Assembly (NCBI GenBank): GCA_949152475.1
Contig: OX424570.1
Coordinates: forward strand, 3,088,181-3,152,180
Length of the DNA stretch: 64,000 nt
DNA from: Terebella lapidaria
Lineage: Eukaryota; Annelida; Polychaeta; Terebellida; Terebellidae
Reading direction: 5' to 3'
The first letter of the stretch is position 1; each line of letters starts with the position of its first letter. The notes beneath the pieces were generated by a model. That model was not told where the DNA came from, made no database searches, and was given only the letters and a program-made list of their open reading frames with translations. The translations under genes were made by a program, and so were the position numbers. This document shows positions 9,701 to 20,327 of this stretch, piece after piece.

Positions 9701-12700
9701 TTGGTCTGACAGCTTCACGTCGTTTACAGATGACTCGAATGTCAGCGAGGCCGAGATCCAGAGGCGTCAGGAACGGCATCGGCTAAAAAAAGAAGCGGCC
9801 GCTTTGGGAATCGACCTCAGTATGTTTGACCCAGAGGATGAAAACTTGGTGTATGTGGAGGAAGTTTATGAGTCGGATGGAGGAACTCAATACCGCATCA
9901 AACCAGAAGGGAAAAATGTGAGAACAAAACTGGTGAAACGTGTCAAAAAGAAGACTCTGATCGATGAATATCTTGCACGACAAGTAGCAGAGGCATTAAA
10001 CTCAGGCACAGAAGAGGGAAAAGTGAAGAAGAAAAAGAAGAAGCAGGTTATGAGAGAGGGACAACTTGTCGAAGTGACCGACAGCGAATTTTCTGGATCA
10101 GAAGAGGAAGTCATTGACGAAAATGGCGTTGTTGTCAAAAAACGCAAATCTCGAAAGAAAAAGGGTGAAGGATTGGATGGAGACGGCACTGAATCTGAAA
10201 CAGATGGAGGTAATGGCTTGGGATTGTTTTGTCATCGCGTGCGTATAACGTTTGTGGTGCCAAAGAAAGTGAATAAATCTCTCCCAAATCTCTCCCATTT
10301 TCTTCCAAGATTTGTTTTCATTGGGTTCCATTGACTGCCTGCAGTGGTCCGGATAAAAATAAAAAGTGTGAATAACTATGACAATTTTATAGAAGTGTGC
10401 TTGCGAAAGTGGGTGATGGAATTGTGGTGTACATTAAAATTATTTTGATTGCTCATATTTTTGTTACAGGTCATGCACTAAATGATATCACAAATTCACA
10501 CGTATTTGTTTATCATGTTTTTATTGCACTTTCTAACTCACGTCTAACAGTTTTTGCTAACATTTTAATCAACAATCACAGCCTGATATAATGTTAACGA
10601 AACACATAACCGATAACTCAAAATTTTGATTGATGCAAATGTTCATAATTATAATACATGTCGATATCTTAATTTCAACCTAAAAAAAATAATTGTTTCA
10701 AGAGAATTTTCCTTCAAAATATATAAATCTCAACAAAAGTGATAACCTATTCAATTCGTGTTTGTTATAAACATGATAAATGTTTTATTTATTCTCCTAC
10801 AAAATTTCCTGTATACTGAGCTAGCTTCTCTTGAAATTTCCAACAAGTAATGTATACTATGATCTCTGGTGAGAACCTGTATCCCCCCTCTCCCCCAGGA
10901 CGCCGCGGCCGGGCCCAGTCAGGCGACGGGACGTCTGAGCAGGACCTGGTGCAGACTCTGAGCGATCACGCACATAAAATAGCCGAGGCAATCCTGGAAC
11001 GACCGGAGGCAGGCTTCGATCTCATGAAAGATGCACAGGTCACAATTTTCTTCACTGAAAAAATTTCAAGCAAAGTTTCTTTTTGTGAAAGTAGAGACTC
11101 ATTGTAACTTGTAATAGCAGATATGAATGATACCTGCAATTTTTTATTTAAAAATATCCTTGCAGGCCATACAAGAACTTCAGGAGGAAGAAAGACAGCA
11201 GAAAATGGAGGAGTTTAAGGCATCAATCAAAGACTCCATCAACCAAGCAAGTTAGTAATATGAAGGAATAGTACACTGTTGTTTCAGGGATATGATGTGA
11301 TGTGATGCTTTAGAAAAATATTTGTTCAGTTCAACAATAATTAAAGAAATATTCCTTGCTACTACATTGCACCTGTTCTATCCTTGGGTTGTATTCCGTT
11401 GCGTGAAAATTGACATGTACAATATTAAACATCTAAATTTTGTGAATTTTTCAAAATTTGCACATAATTATCTCTTGCACAGTCCTGGCGGGCCTAGGTC
11501 CAGAGGGGATGTCGGCTCTTCCCCCGGACGCAGAAATCTCCGACGAAGTCGTCAAAGCTTTCTCCAAGATCAAAGACCTCGGGATGGACGATCTGGAGAT
11601 ATTTGTAGACGAGGACGGGAAAACCGTTGTGCGTGTGAAAAGCGCGGCGCGACGCCGACTTGAGGCCATCGAGGAACAAGAGAAGCTGGGTGAGGGAGAG
11701 ATCTGATTGGTCGTCCCGTCGATACACATGATATAAAAGCTGCGAAACATGTATCCACTTGCAAATTTTATTGTCTTTATTTCACTTCCAATATGACATA
11801 TAGAGATATAATTTGCACCAGACTTTATTGTACAAATTATACACCATGTTTCCCATTCAAAATACCAAGTACAGTGGTCCCTGTAAGATAAGACCCCTCC
11901 GAAATAAGACTTCCCTGTGTGTAAAGACTTTTGTGTATTCCCCAAGATCAACATGTGAATGAACCTGTGGAATAAGACTTCCTGTAAGATAAGACCTAAT
12001 TTTTCCTGCAAAAGATGAGGTTTTATTTTACAGGGACCACTGTATGGCTTGAAATATTCACAATGTATTGTTCATCAATGAAATAGTTACTTCATCTCTA
12101 TTAACCACGAATAGTTAATTTCTCCCACCTCCTTTATTTCTTAGAAGCAGCCCAGGCCGCTGCGGCAAGGTCACCCGGGAGCCGATCTGACGGCGCAATG
12201 CTTCAGGGCTCGGACGCGAGTGCTATGGGAGAGGGTGCAGACGGTTCTCAGTACGGTCGACAGTCGTCTCAGGTCTGTGGCAGGGGTGTGGAGGCTCTGG
12301 ACATTTCAACGGTCAAAACTGTGATTAATATATCGGTATTTAGTTAGAATAGCTTTCAAAGTAGGCCTAAACGTTGCATGATTTAGTTTTGAGATGCTAT
12401 TGTTGCAAGAACTGACCTCATGAAGCATTCAACACATATTTAGTATTATTCAAATATTGGTAATCCAATTGCTTGATGTCTTTGACATAATTTTAATATA
12501 ATGAGATACAGATCCTGCTTGCAGACATTGATGAAGAACCAAATTAACTTCAATCTCTGTTTATGTAGGAAAATGCAGATAATTCCAATTCAAACTCGAG
12601 GATTGGTTCAAAAACTAAACTGGCCAATAAAAAGAAATTTGGAAAGGTATTGGTTCCTGCAAGACAAATTTGGTTTGGTTGATGTTCATTCATCGAGTGT

Positions 12701-15700
12701 TTTTGGTTTGCTAATAGTTTGTTCGTGAAAAGTTTGTTCAAAAACACAATTTCAAGTTAAATTTTCAACTCGTCGAAGACCAATAGTCTGGAAATTGAAT
12801 CTGAAATTGAATGGTTGTATGTATATTTGAAGAACTTGCTATTCACAACTTGCAATACAAGTTTTATACCATAATATATGTAACGAAAAAATTCTGTGGC
12901 CTCACTAATACTGGTTTGGAGGTGGTTAACCATTCACTCGCAGGTACAAATGTATAATTTTGTGTGTGTTCACAGTACATGTTTGATGAAGCATATGCAA
13001 GTTTTCACTTTGTATGGACTGAACTTTGAGTTTTGACTGCTTTACTTTCTACTAACTTGCAACACTCATTTTAAGTTGCGATTTCCTACTCAAGTTGTAT
13101 TTGACACACATTTCACGAAGAGCTGAGAGCTCCGAGTTCACTGCTATTTATTCTTTCAGACCCCTCCAGGAGGTGCTGGCCGGGAACAGAGCAAGCTCCG
13201 CGGCAAAGAAGGAACTAAGGAGGAATTTGTCGTTGGTATGATGAATGCTTTTTCATAATTTCAAATATCAATTGCTGTATTGTTTGCATTTTAGACACAT
13301 GTCCAGTTGAAAAATATCTCGTGACGTCTTTTAATTCTCAGGGAAAGTTCGAGATCCAAAAGAACTGGAGCGACTGTATGGACCTATCGAATCACCTCGT
13401 ATGTTTTCCCTTTAGATTCTTGACCTTCTTGTCTGGAATACTTCAAAATATATGTCATACACACAGGCACAATATACATGAATGCATTTTTCGTATACTT
13501 TCAAAGTGATTCAGTTCGCATCCAATTGCTAACTGCCTATTATTATGGAAAACAACCCAATCTCTCAAAGACGTCAATATTTGAAAAATCGCAGATTAAT
13601 AATCAATTTTAACCAACAAATTAACCATAATTTCTGTCGCAGCGGCCAAGAAGGAGAAAAAGCCTCGGGTTCCCCCAGCCCGCGGGAAGAAAACTCCCTC
13701 TGTCGGCAAGGGCAAAAAGGGCAAGAAATCCAATGCGTCAGGGGCCGGGTCTCGCAGGCAATCAGAGATGGATGGCTCAGTCTCCGGGGGCGACGGGGAC
13801 AAAACGGTAACCATGGTGATGCGCATGGGGTTGGGCTGTTGTACAAGTTTATACAAAAATGGTTGGCTACAGGTTATACTCGAATTAGTGCCCTTAAGCG
13901 AGTGTCATTCTGACTGTTTCAGGAGAAGGCCGGAGACGGGTTGTCCAAGGAAGCTTCCCGTTCCGATCGCCAGAGAGAAGGTTCCGAGGAGATGGACTTT
14001 GTCATCGTCCGCGATGAATTCGCGCCGGAAATCGAAGAGATGGAACAGGACATGGAAGACTTTGGGTCGAAATCATACAAATCTTACCGATCAGGGATGC
14101 AATCTACCGACCTAGACTCGGATGTAAGTTCAATAGAGATTTTGGTATTGTCTCAATTAAATTGATTCGATTCTTGAGTTTCATTTGATTCATTAGTTTC
14201 ATGACACTATAATGTACAATGTCACCATTTCATTTGTTGTGGTATAAGAGAACAAATGTGAAAAATATTTATCAATATTTCAGGATTTTGACTGGGAAGA
14301 AGTGGTAAAATTATTCTTCTCGGTTTTGGTGGCACAGTTTTATGCATGTATATTAATACATGCATGAATTTTCACGTATTACCATGATTATGTTTCAATT
14401 TGCATGTTCCCCCATGAAGCCTGATGAATGTTTCACAATTGTTAAAGTTTCTGTACATACAACAGCAGAAATTTTTGCACTGTAAATAAGTGCACAATGT
14501 CATGTGTATATATTCACTTCAAATTTCACAGATTTTTCAAAAGTGATTGCTGTTGCAATGAACACTACCCCCTACATGTGTAAGAAATGGTGTCACCCTG
14601 TAGAACTTTGCATGTCACGCAATGACTTGGTCATTGATTTTGTGCCTTTGATAGGTGAAAATTCGCAGAGGAGGGGTGATGGCTCCACCTGTGAGTTACG
14701 GCAGGAACTATATGTACATGTTGTAATCCGCCCGCTGTCCTTCGTAAATTCGTATTTGCTGGCACAACTTTACTGCTAAAATTAGGCAACAAAATCAAGT
14801 GAAAATAAAAAAAAAAAGCCAAACTTCCTTCAATTTTTAGGTTACCGGACCTATGGTCCGATAACCTATTGGCATGGCGTTGCGTCCGTCGTCCGTCCGT
14901 CGTCCGTTCACATTTTTATCTTCAAAGTATATGATCGAATCTTTCTGAAATTTTGCACAAAAATACCTAAAAATATTTCAAGGAAAAGTTTTTTTTTGTT
15001 TTTCGATTTTCGCATTTTTTTCAAAATGGCGGCCGTTTTCGACGAAAAATGCCTGATTTTGGACTTTGGCGGCCATTTTCTCGAAAACTGTTCAGTAACT
15101 TTTTTTCTTTTTGATACACAACACTCCTCATATGTACTCCTGTGATGTGTATAAGTTTCGTTGCGCTTGAATCGCTCGAAGTGGGCCATTTTGGGCCAAA
15201 CTTGGCCCAAATGGGACTTTCCCATGTTAAATTTTCCTATGCTTTATAATGGGACACATTATGCCTTATATCTCACTTAATATTGAGATTAGAGACTAGG
15301 AATCAATTGTGGACATATAGGAAATGATATATGCTGAATATTCTCGTGACCTTGAGTTTGACCTCTGACCTCAGTTTCAAGGTCAAAGAACAAAATGGCT
15401 AATATCTCGCTTATTATCGACTTTACAGCTTAGAAATCAATTGTGGACATATAAGAAATGATATATACCGAATATTCTGATGACCTTGAATTTGACCTTT
15501 GACCTCATTTTCAAGGTCACAGGACAAAATGGCTAATATCTCACTTCTTATCGACTTTACAGCTTAGGAATCAATTATGAACATATAGGAAATGATATAT
15601 GCAGATTATTGTCATGACCTTGAATTTGACCTTCGACCTCATTTTCAAGGTCACGGGACAAAATGGCTAATATCTCACTTATTATCGATTTTACAGCTTA

Positions 15701-18700
15701 GTGATCAATTGTGGACATGTAGGAAATGATATATGCTGAATATTCACGTGACCTTGAATTTGACCTTTGACCTCATTTTCAAGGTCACGGGACAAAATGG
15801 CTAATATCTCGCTTATTATCGACTTTACGGCTTAGGAATCAAATATGGACATACAGGAAAGGATATACGCTGAATATTCTGATGACCTCAAATTTGACCT
15901 TTGACCTTATTTTCAAGGTCATAGCACAAAATTGCTAATATCTCGCTTATTATCGACTTTACGGCTTAGGGGTCAATTGTGAACATATAGGAAATGATAT
16001 ATGCTGAATATTCTCGTGACCTTGAATTTGACCTTTGACCTCATTTCCAAGGTCACAGGACAAAATTGCTAATATCTCCCTTATCATGCTTATTATCGAC
16101 TTTATGGCTTAGGAATCAATTGTGAACATATAGGAAATGATATATGCTGAATATTCTCGTGACCTTGAATTTGACCTTTGACCTCATTTTCAAGGTCACA
16201 GGACAAAATGGCCAATATCTTGCTTATTAGCGACTTTGCAGCTTAGGAATCAATTGGTGAACTTATAGGAAATGATATATGCTGAATATTCTAGTGACCT
16301 TGAATTTGACCCTTGCCCTAAATTTCAAGGTTAGTCATTTTATTTTCAAGGTCAGAATACAAAATGGCTTATATCTCGCTTATTATCAAATTTACAGCTT
16401 AGGGGTCCATAGTGAACATATAGGAAATGATGTATGCTGATTATTTTGGTGATCTAGAATTTGACCTTTGATCTCATTTTCAAGGTCAGAGAACAAAATG
16501 GCTAATATGTCGCTTATTATCATCTTTACATCTGCCCCTGATGACGCCAGTGTGTCTTTGGATAAACTATTTGGTCGGGCTTTGTTTCTATTGCAAAATG
16601 TTGTATTTTACCTTTCTTATTGGCATCATCAAAATTTGATTGTATTGGTTGTAATAGATTGATACTTACATTTGTACCACTGAGTCGGTGTCACTACTGG
16701 CGGACGTTAAATCTGTTCCCGAGGATACCATCAACTCAGTAGCCTTCGGGCTTGTGATTGGGTACTTTTGTACTTGTCATGTATCTATTCCATGGGGTTA
16801 GATTCGGATTTCTAAATTATTTTCATAGGTTGTTGGGCAGTTGTATACTAATTCCATCTGGTGTACAGTAGAAACAACTACATTTAACACATTGTCTGCC
16901 CCTGAAGACGCCAGTGTGTCTTTGGATAAACTATTTGGTCGGGCTTTGTTTTGTTTCTATTGCAAAATGTAGTATTTTACGTTTCTTATTGGCATCATCA
17001 AAATCTGATTGTATTGGTGGTAATAGATTGATACTTACATTTACAGCATAGGAATCAATTGCGAATATAGATGAATGATATATACTGAATATTTTCATAA
17101 CCTTGAACTTGAACTTTGACCTCATTTTCAAGGTCACATCACAGAATGGCTAATGTCTCACTTATTATCGACTTTACAGCTTAGGAATTTATTGTGGACA
17201 TACTAGAAGTGATATATTTGTTGAAAATTTCATGACCTTGAATTTATCAGTGACTTTATTTTCAAGGTCACTGGACAAAAGGCTAATATCTAAAATGTAT
17301 ATTGTCCGGTAACCTTTCTTAGCCCTTGGGCTAATTTTTGGAGTTGAATTATTTGTTTGGAAGAAAATTTGGGAAATTTCGAGAGGACAATGAGTTGTAC
17401 TTTGGCAGATACGTATTCGAAATATTTCGCAGCCCAAATCTTGCTTTTGTACATGTGCTGACAGACAGACCCCCATCCAGTATTGTTGAATGTGAATGCT
17501 TTGACCCTGTTTACAATACAACCAATATCTTGCTATATGACATTGTGCTTTTACAGTTGAATGATTTTACAGCTTACCCATGATATCTGAGCAGATATTC
17601 ATTTGTGTAGTATATATGCTTTACTAACATACTAATATTCTGATGCACATGAACCATATCCCTAATGCAGACCAATCATGTCTAGTGTTGATTGTCTGGC
17701 CTCGATAGAGTCGATAACTTTAGTAACCTGAAGTCTGAAATATGCTGTCCTACCCAGACTCCCCCCTTCATTTCATCTCTCATGTATATAAATGCAGTTT
17801 CCAGAAATAACTTCCCACATGTCCACTAACATTCAGCTCTTCAGCATTTGAGATATGTTTACTAACATTCAGGTTTGCCCATTTCATGTACTAACATTGA
17901 AGCATACCAATTCCACATGCTGATATCTAATGGTGCATGATCATGACAATTTTAGTACTTATGTTCGAAAAAATATTGTTATTGCACTGCCATTTACGAA
18001 TGCACTACTTCGACATTGTTCCAATAATCGTAACAAGTTCTATTGAGAGTGACAGAGTAATTTCACAAGTAAAATATCTAGGTTGCACGTTACCAACTTA
18101 CCAATATCAAAATGTTTTCTTCGCACCAAGTTTCATGAAACTATCGAGCACCCCTTTGTAAAACACTGATATTTTGAAACTACTGTGTGCTAATAGATTT
18201 GTTTGCACTTCACTTACAACATTTGTTGCATATCCATCAAAATCATGATTACTCTTCCACCCTCCCCCCCCCCCCCCCCCCCACAACACACACAACACTA
18301 TATCTAAAAAACAAAACTAACATATCATGTACAAACCCTCCCATTCCCCCCGCAGGGCGCGTCCCTCCACACGGTGTCGAGCAAGGAGGCGCGGGCCGCA
18401 GCCAGGGCGGCGCAGGCGTCCAAGCGTAAGGACGAGGTGGACCGGCGCCGGCGAGAGCGCGAGGACGGCCAGCGGCGTGAAAAGATGGAGCTCGAGGAAC
18501 GAGAGAGGATGCAACGACACCTCGAGGAGGAGAGGAGGCGCAAGGAGGAGGAACGCAGGTCAGTATGACAAGCTGATAAGGGTGAATTATTATGCTAATG
18601 ACATGTAAATTATTATGCACATGACTTATGCAAATATTATTATGCAAATATATTTGAATGACAACCAATTTGTTATACTAATGGAATATGAATTAATGTT

Positions 18701-19913
18701 CAGTGGCTTATAAATTTTACTGCAAATTACACAAAAGCATGGAAATGACATGTAAATGTGTGCAGGATATGCAAATGACTATGCAAATAATGTGTAAACT
18801 CTTGAAGCTTATGTGAATCACTATGCAAATGACATGTGAATGCATGCAGGATGAAGCGTGAGGCGGAGGCTGAGGAGAAGCGGCGTCTAGAGCAGGAGGC
18901 ACAGGAGCGAGAACGCCGGGCGCGACTCCAAGCCGAGAAGGACCGCAAACAGAAGGAGGAGTACCAGAGGAGGCTGGAAACCATGAAACGGCAGAAAGAA
19001 CAAGAGGAGGCTAAACGCAGGGGTATGTGGTAATATGTTGTCATACAGGGGCTTCTGGGGGTAGTTGTTAGTGCAACTTCAGGGATATATTGATTACAGA
19101 AGATGAACTGTCAATTATACATTTTGGAAGAAACTTTAATGCCCGCAATGAGAATTTATAACTACCACGGAGCAAATAACACTATAGAAAAGATTGTGCT
19201 CCTGAAAATATGCAGATCTCTCTTAATAGTGACAACATGTATATGACCGGCATGTTTTGTGAAATATTTCATTATAGGAAAAAATCAAAATTTTTGTCAA
19301 CAGACTCAGTCCTATACTTTGTAGTAACCACTGTTGTTTTGTTCCTTCTCAGAACAAGAAGAACAGCGTCGTTTAGCAGAAGAGGAACGGCGAAGGAAAG
19401 AAGAGGAGATGCTGGCCAAGATGGAAGAGGAGGAGAGATTGGAATACCTGAGGAGGAAAGCAGAGGAGGAGGAACAGAGGAAGATAGAAGAGGCCGAGCG
19501 ATTGTGAGTTGTAGTCCGGAGGTTTTCAGTATACTTCATAATATCAGTGAATGAATATGCAGTATACGGTACAGGGAAACTCGATCAATTTTATTTGGTA
19601 TCAAGCATACAAATTATTTCATCAATAAGATCAACAATGATACCCCAAGTTCGTCATCAATTCCAGGAGGCGTGAGGCTGAGGAGGTTGCCCGTCTAGAG
19701 GCGGAGGCGAGAGCGATGGCTGAGGAGATGGCTCGCAAACAGGCTGAGTTTGAGCGGCGCTTGCAGTTCAACCGCAGTCTGAACCTGGAGTCCGAGGGTT
19801 TGGACCACACGCAGAGCGTCACGCGAGCTTTCACCTGGTCCTACTTCGAGCTGCTCCAGTGGCTTGGCTTGGAAATCCCGGACTTTGACAAACTGAAAAC
19901 CACTCGTTTGTGA
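6775..19913 (+). CDS. Multi-exon gene for a basic, coiled-coil protein, tentatively KIAA2012-like (5' end not seen)
   Basis: Nineteen exons with GT/AG borders chain without a phase conflict: 6775-6990, 7772-8332, 8556-8627, 8956-10209, 10899-11038, 11166-11250, 11483-11689, 12145-12272, 12569-12646, 13160-13235, 13342-13398, 13643-13806, 13923-14123, 14284-14304, 14655-14690, 18356-18558, 18850-19022, 19353-19503, 19667-19913. They encode about 1355 residues to the TGA at 19911-19913. The first exon opens in mid-codon, so earlier exons lie upstream, probably beyond DIRS copy 1. The order is a Ser/Thr/Pro-rich N-part, a 418-residue Arg/Ser-rich exon, acidic segments (EEMDFVIVRDEF, DFDWEEV), then a long charged coiled coil ending in HTQSVTRAFTWSYFELLQW. 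That ending recalls vertebrate KIAA2012 (DUF4670) from memory; the function is unknown. Weak donors at 11039 and 12273 are the least certain borders. Confidence 0.75.
7903..8478. promoter_or_regulatory. Cluster of RFX X-box-like palindromes
   Basis: GTAACCATGGCAAC at 8248-8261 (in the 7772-8332 exon) and GTAACCATAGCAAC at 8465-8478 (in the next intron) both fit the RFX consensus GTNRCC-N2-RGYAAC. ATTGCCATGGCAAC at 7903-7916 misses by one base. RFX factors drive ciliary genes in animals. Two of the three sites are coding (Met-Ala-Thr repeats), so selection on protein could explain them. Confidence 0.35.
8956..10209 (+). CDS. Large Arg/Ser/Asp-rich exon of the KIAA2012-like gene
   Basis: This exon belongs to the gene at 6775-19913. 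It enters and leaves in phase 1 and is GC-rich compared with its flanks. Runs of Arg/Lys (RRRRKDKRRERRRRDRR type) alternate with Ser/Asp/Tyr/Glu tracts (SYSDSESSSDGDYSS type), giving a disordered, strongly charged protein. A more ordered second half follows (LGIDLSMFDPEDENLVYVEE and DEYLARQVAEAL). The composition is like RS-type or nucleic-acid-binding disordered proteins, but no domain was recognised, so this is only a compositional remark. A 276-codon open frame in another register (8956-9786) is a shadow caused by the biased codons. Confidence 0.72.
11872..12042. mobile_element. MITE of the Tc1/mariner (pogo/Tigger-like) type
   Basis: The 171-bp element has perfect 15-bp inverted ends, CAGTGGTCCCTGTAA (11872-11886) and its complement (12028-12042). 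A TA dinucleotide flanks each side (11870-11871, 12043-12044), as expected for the TA target duplication of this superfamily. CAGTGGTCCC-type termini are typical of pogo/Tigger relatives. The interior is noncoding, with repeated ATAAGAC phrases. It lies in the intron between the exons ending at 11689 and starting at 12145. Confidence 0.82.
15300..16530. repeat. Tandem array of about 133-bp units inside R1
   Basis: Roughly nine units, spaced mostly 132-134 bp, share the phrases AGGAAATGATATATGCTGAA, TGACCTTGAATTTGACC, TTTGACCTCATTTTCAAGGT and AATATCTCGCTTATTATCG. Each good unit contains TGACCTTTGACCT, a perfect DR1 nuclear-receptor half-site pair in reverse orientation, and TCAAGGTCA, an extended half-site of the ERR/SF-1 type. 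One more unit resumes after the insertion, at 17046-17290. Confidence 0.85.
16534..16580 (+). ncRNA. Hammerhead-ribozyme-like motif, repeat 1
   Basis: Stem I is GCCC (16534-16537) with GGGC (16577-16580). The core CTGATGA follows (16538-16544), then stem II CCA/TGG (16547-16549 with 16559-16561), an AAAC strand (16564-16567) and the expected cleavage triplet GTC (16574-16576). The G that normally precedes the AAA of the core is not in place (AT instead), and stem II is short, so this is probably a degenerate or weak ribozyme. Confidence 0.4.
16898..16944 (+). ncRNA. Hammerhead-ribozyme-like motif, repeat 2
   Basis: It has the same fold as the first motif 364 bp upstream: GCCC (16898-16901), CTGAAGA core (16902-16908), AAAC, GTC (16938-16940) and GGGC (16941-16944). 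The one core difference (CTGAAGA for CTGATGA) falls at the position that is free in hammerheads, which favours past selection on the fold. Confidence 0.4.
17340..18355. other. Intron remainder, no gene seen
   Basis: AT-rich intron between R1 and the exon at 18356. It contains a C homopolymer run near 18262-18282 just before the acceptor. No repeat family or coding signal was recognised. Confidence 0.6.
18356..19913 (+). CDS. C-terminal coiled-coil exons and stop of the KIAA2012-like gene
   Basis: Four exons (18356-18558, 18850-19022, 19353-19503, 19667-19913) join in phases 0, 2, 1, 2. They encode nearly uninterrupted Glu/Arg/Lys-rich heptads (EERERMQRHLEEERRRKEEE type) expected to form a long single helix or coiled coil. 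The last 50 residues are different: aromatic and ordered (FNRSLNLESEGLDHTQSV, WSYFELLQWLGLEIPDF). This short conserved tail is the best hint of family. No AATAAA occurs between the stop and 20086, where DIRS copy 2 begins; the nearest is inside that element at about 20111-20116. Confidence 0.78.
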
Positions 19914-20104
19914 TTATTCGCATTGTATATAGGCCTAGGTGGAGTAGCTGTTTGAAAATAGAAATTGGGTGTGTGTAGGCATTACAATGCATGTGAACAG
20001 ATTATTATGAACATGTATATATAATCAGAATGTTATTGAATTGAATGCCTCTTTACCAGTTAGAGTGTGGCTGTGCGATGCCATGTATTTATGTCCACAC
20101 TTTG

Positions 20105-20327
20105 ACCTCTATAATAAACACTCTTGGGTAATCTTACCTGGCTTCCAAAAAAGAGGGTAATAATGCCATTAAATTTTTTAATGGCAAACTCTCTTAAACT
20201 AGTCGTTCTATGCCCCTCAGACAGCAGTCATTCATAAAGGTTTCTTGACGAAACCTGACTGCCGCAGTGGTCTCTGAGAAATGTTTCTTGACGAAACTGT
20301 TCCCCCGGAACCGCCATTACCTTTGTC
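20105..20327 (+). repeat. Left inverted terminal repeat of DIRS copy 2
   Basis: From ACCTCTATAATAAACAC to the GCCATTAC-CTTTGTCC segment it is the reverse complement of 26695-26917, differing by one indel near the inner edge. The first 19 bases of the element (20086-20104) are unique to the left end. It contains TTTCTTGACGAAAC-type repeats and an AATAAA that could act on the upstream host gene. Confidence 0.9.

Larger units (their letters stand above)
16531..17039 (+). mobile_element. Retrozyme-like insertion: 364-bp repeat carrying hammerhead-like motifs, about 1.4 units
   Basis: A 142-bp sequence is present twice as a direct repeat (16531-16672 and 16895-17036) around about 222 bp of unrelated noncoding DNA. 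The block interrupts an R1 satellite unit between two copies of TTTACA (16525-16530 and 17040-17045), which may be a target duplication. Each repeat begins with a hammerhead-ribozyme-like core. Small tandem elements with type I hammerheads (retrozymes, and terminal repeats of Penelope-like elements) are known in animals; this block fits that layout. A miniature LTR element is the alternative, but no primer-binding site or polypurine tract was found. Confidence 0.5.
14834..17339 (+). mobile_element. R1 element: Helentron-like nonautonomous repeat with central satellite
   Basis: The left end has GGTTACCGGAC (14840-14850) followed by a GGACC-TAT-GGTCC hairpin. The right end has the exact complement GTCCGGTAACC (17304-17314), then a 7-bp stem with 2-nt loop, TTAGCCCTTGGGCTAA (17319-17334), and a T run. 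Between them are a GTCC-rich leader, an AT-rich part and a tandem array. Subterminal inverted repeats, a central minisatellite and a 3' hairpin are the layout of Helentron-associated (HINE/DINE-type) elements; the assignment is by structure only. It sits in the intron between the exons ending at 14690 and starting at 18356. Other copies lie at 48480-48964, 55560-56370 and 56917-61872. Confidence 0.65.

Noticed and set aside
8956..9786. 276-codon open frame in another register of the Arg/Ser-rich exon
   Set aside because: It is a shadow of biased codons. It does not chain to any exon and yields only Thr/Ala/Arg low complexity.
11690..11706. Alternative protein end by reading through the donor after 11689 (GEGEI stop)
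   Set aside because: The donor CTGG|GTGAGG is good and the phase fits the next exon at 12145, so splicing is preferred; a truncated isoform cannot be excluded.
15300..16530. CRISPR array
   Set aside because: The 133-bp units are repeats throughout without unique spacers, and the window is eukaryotic.
16531..17039. Miniature LTR retrotransposon (TRIM)
   Set aside because: Direct repeats flank an internal part, but no primer-binding site or polypurine tract was seen and the ends lack a clean TG..CA with 4-6 bp duplication. The hammerhead-like cores fit a retrozyme better.
18249..18668. 139-codon minus-strand frame over the 18356 exon
   Set aside because: It is antisense to an Arg/Glu-rich exon of the host gene and runs into a C homopolymer, with no conserved motif.
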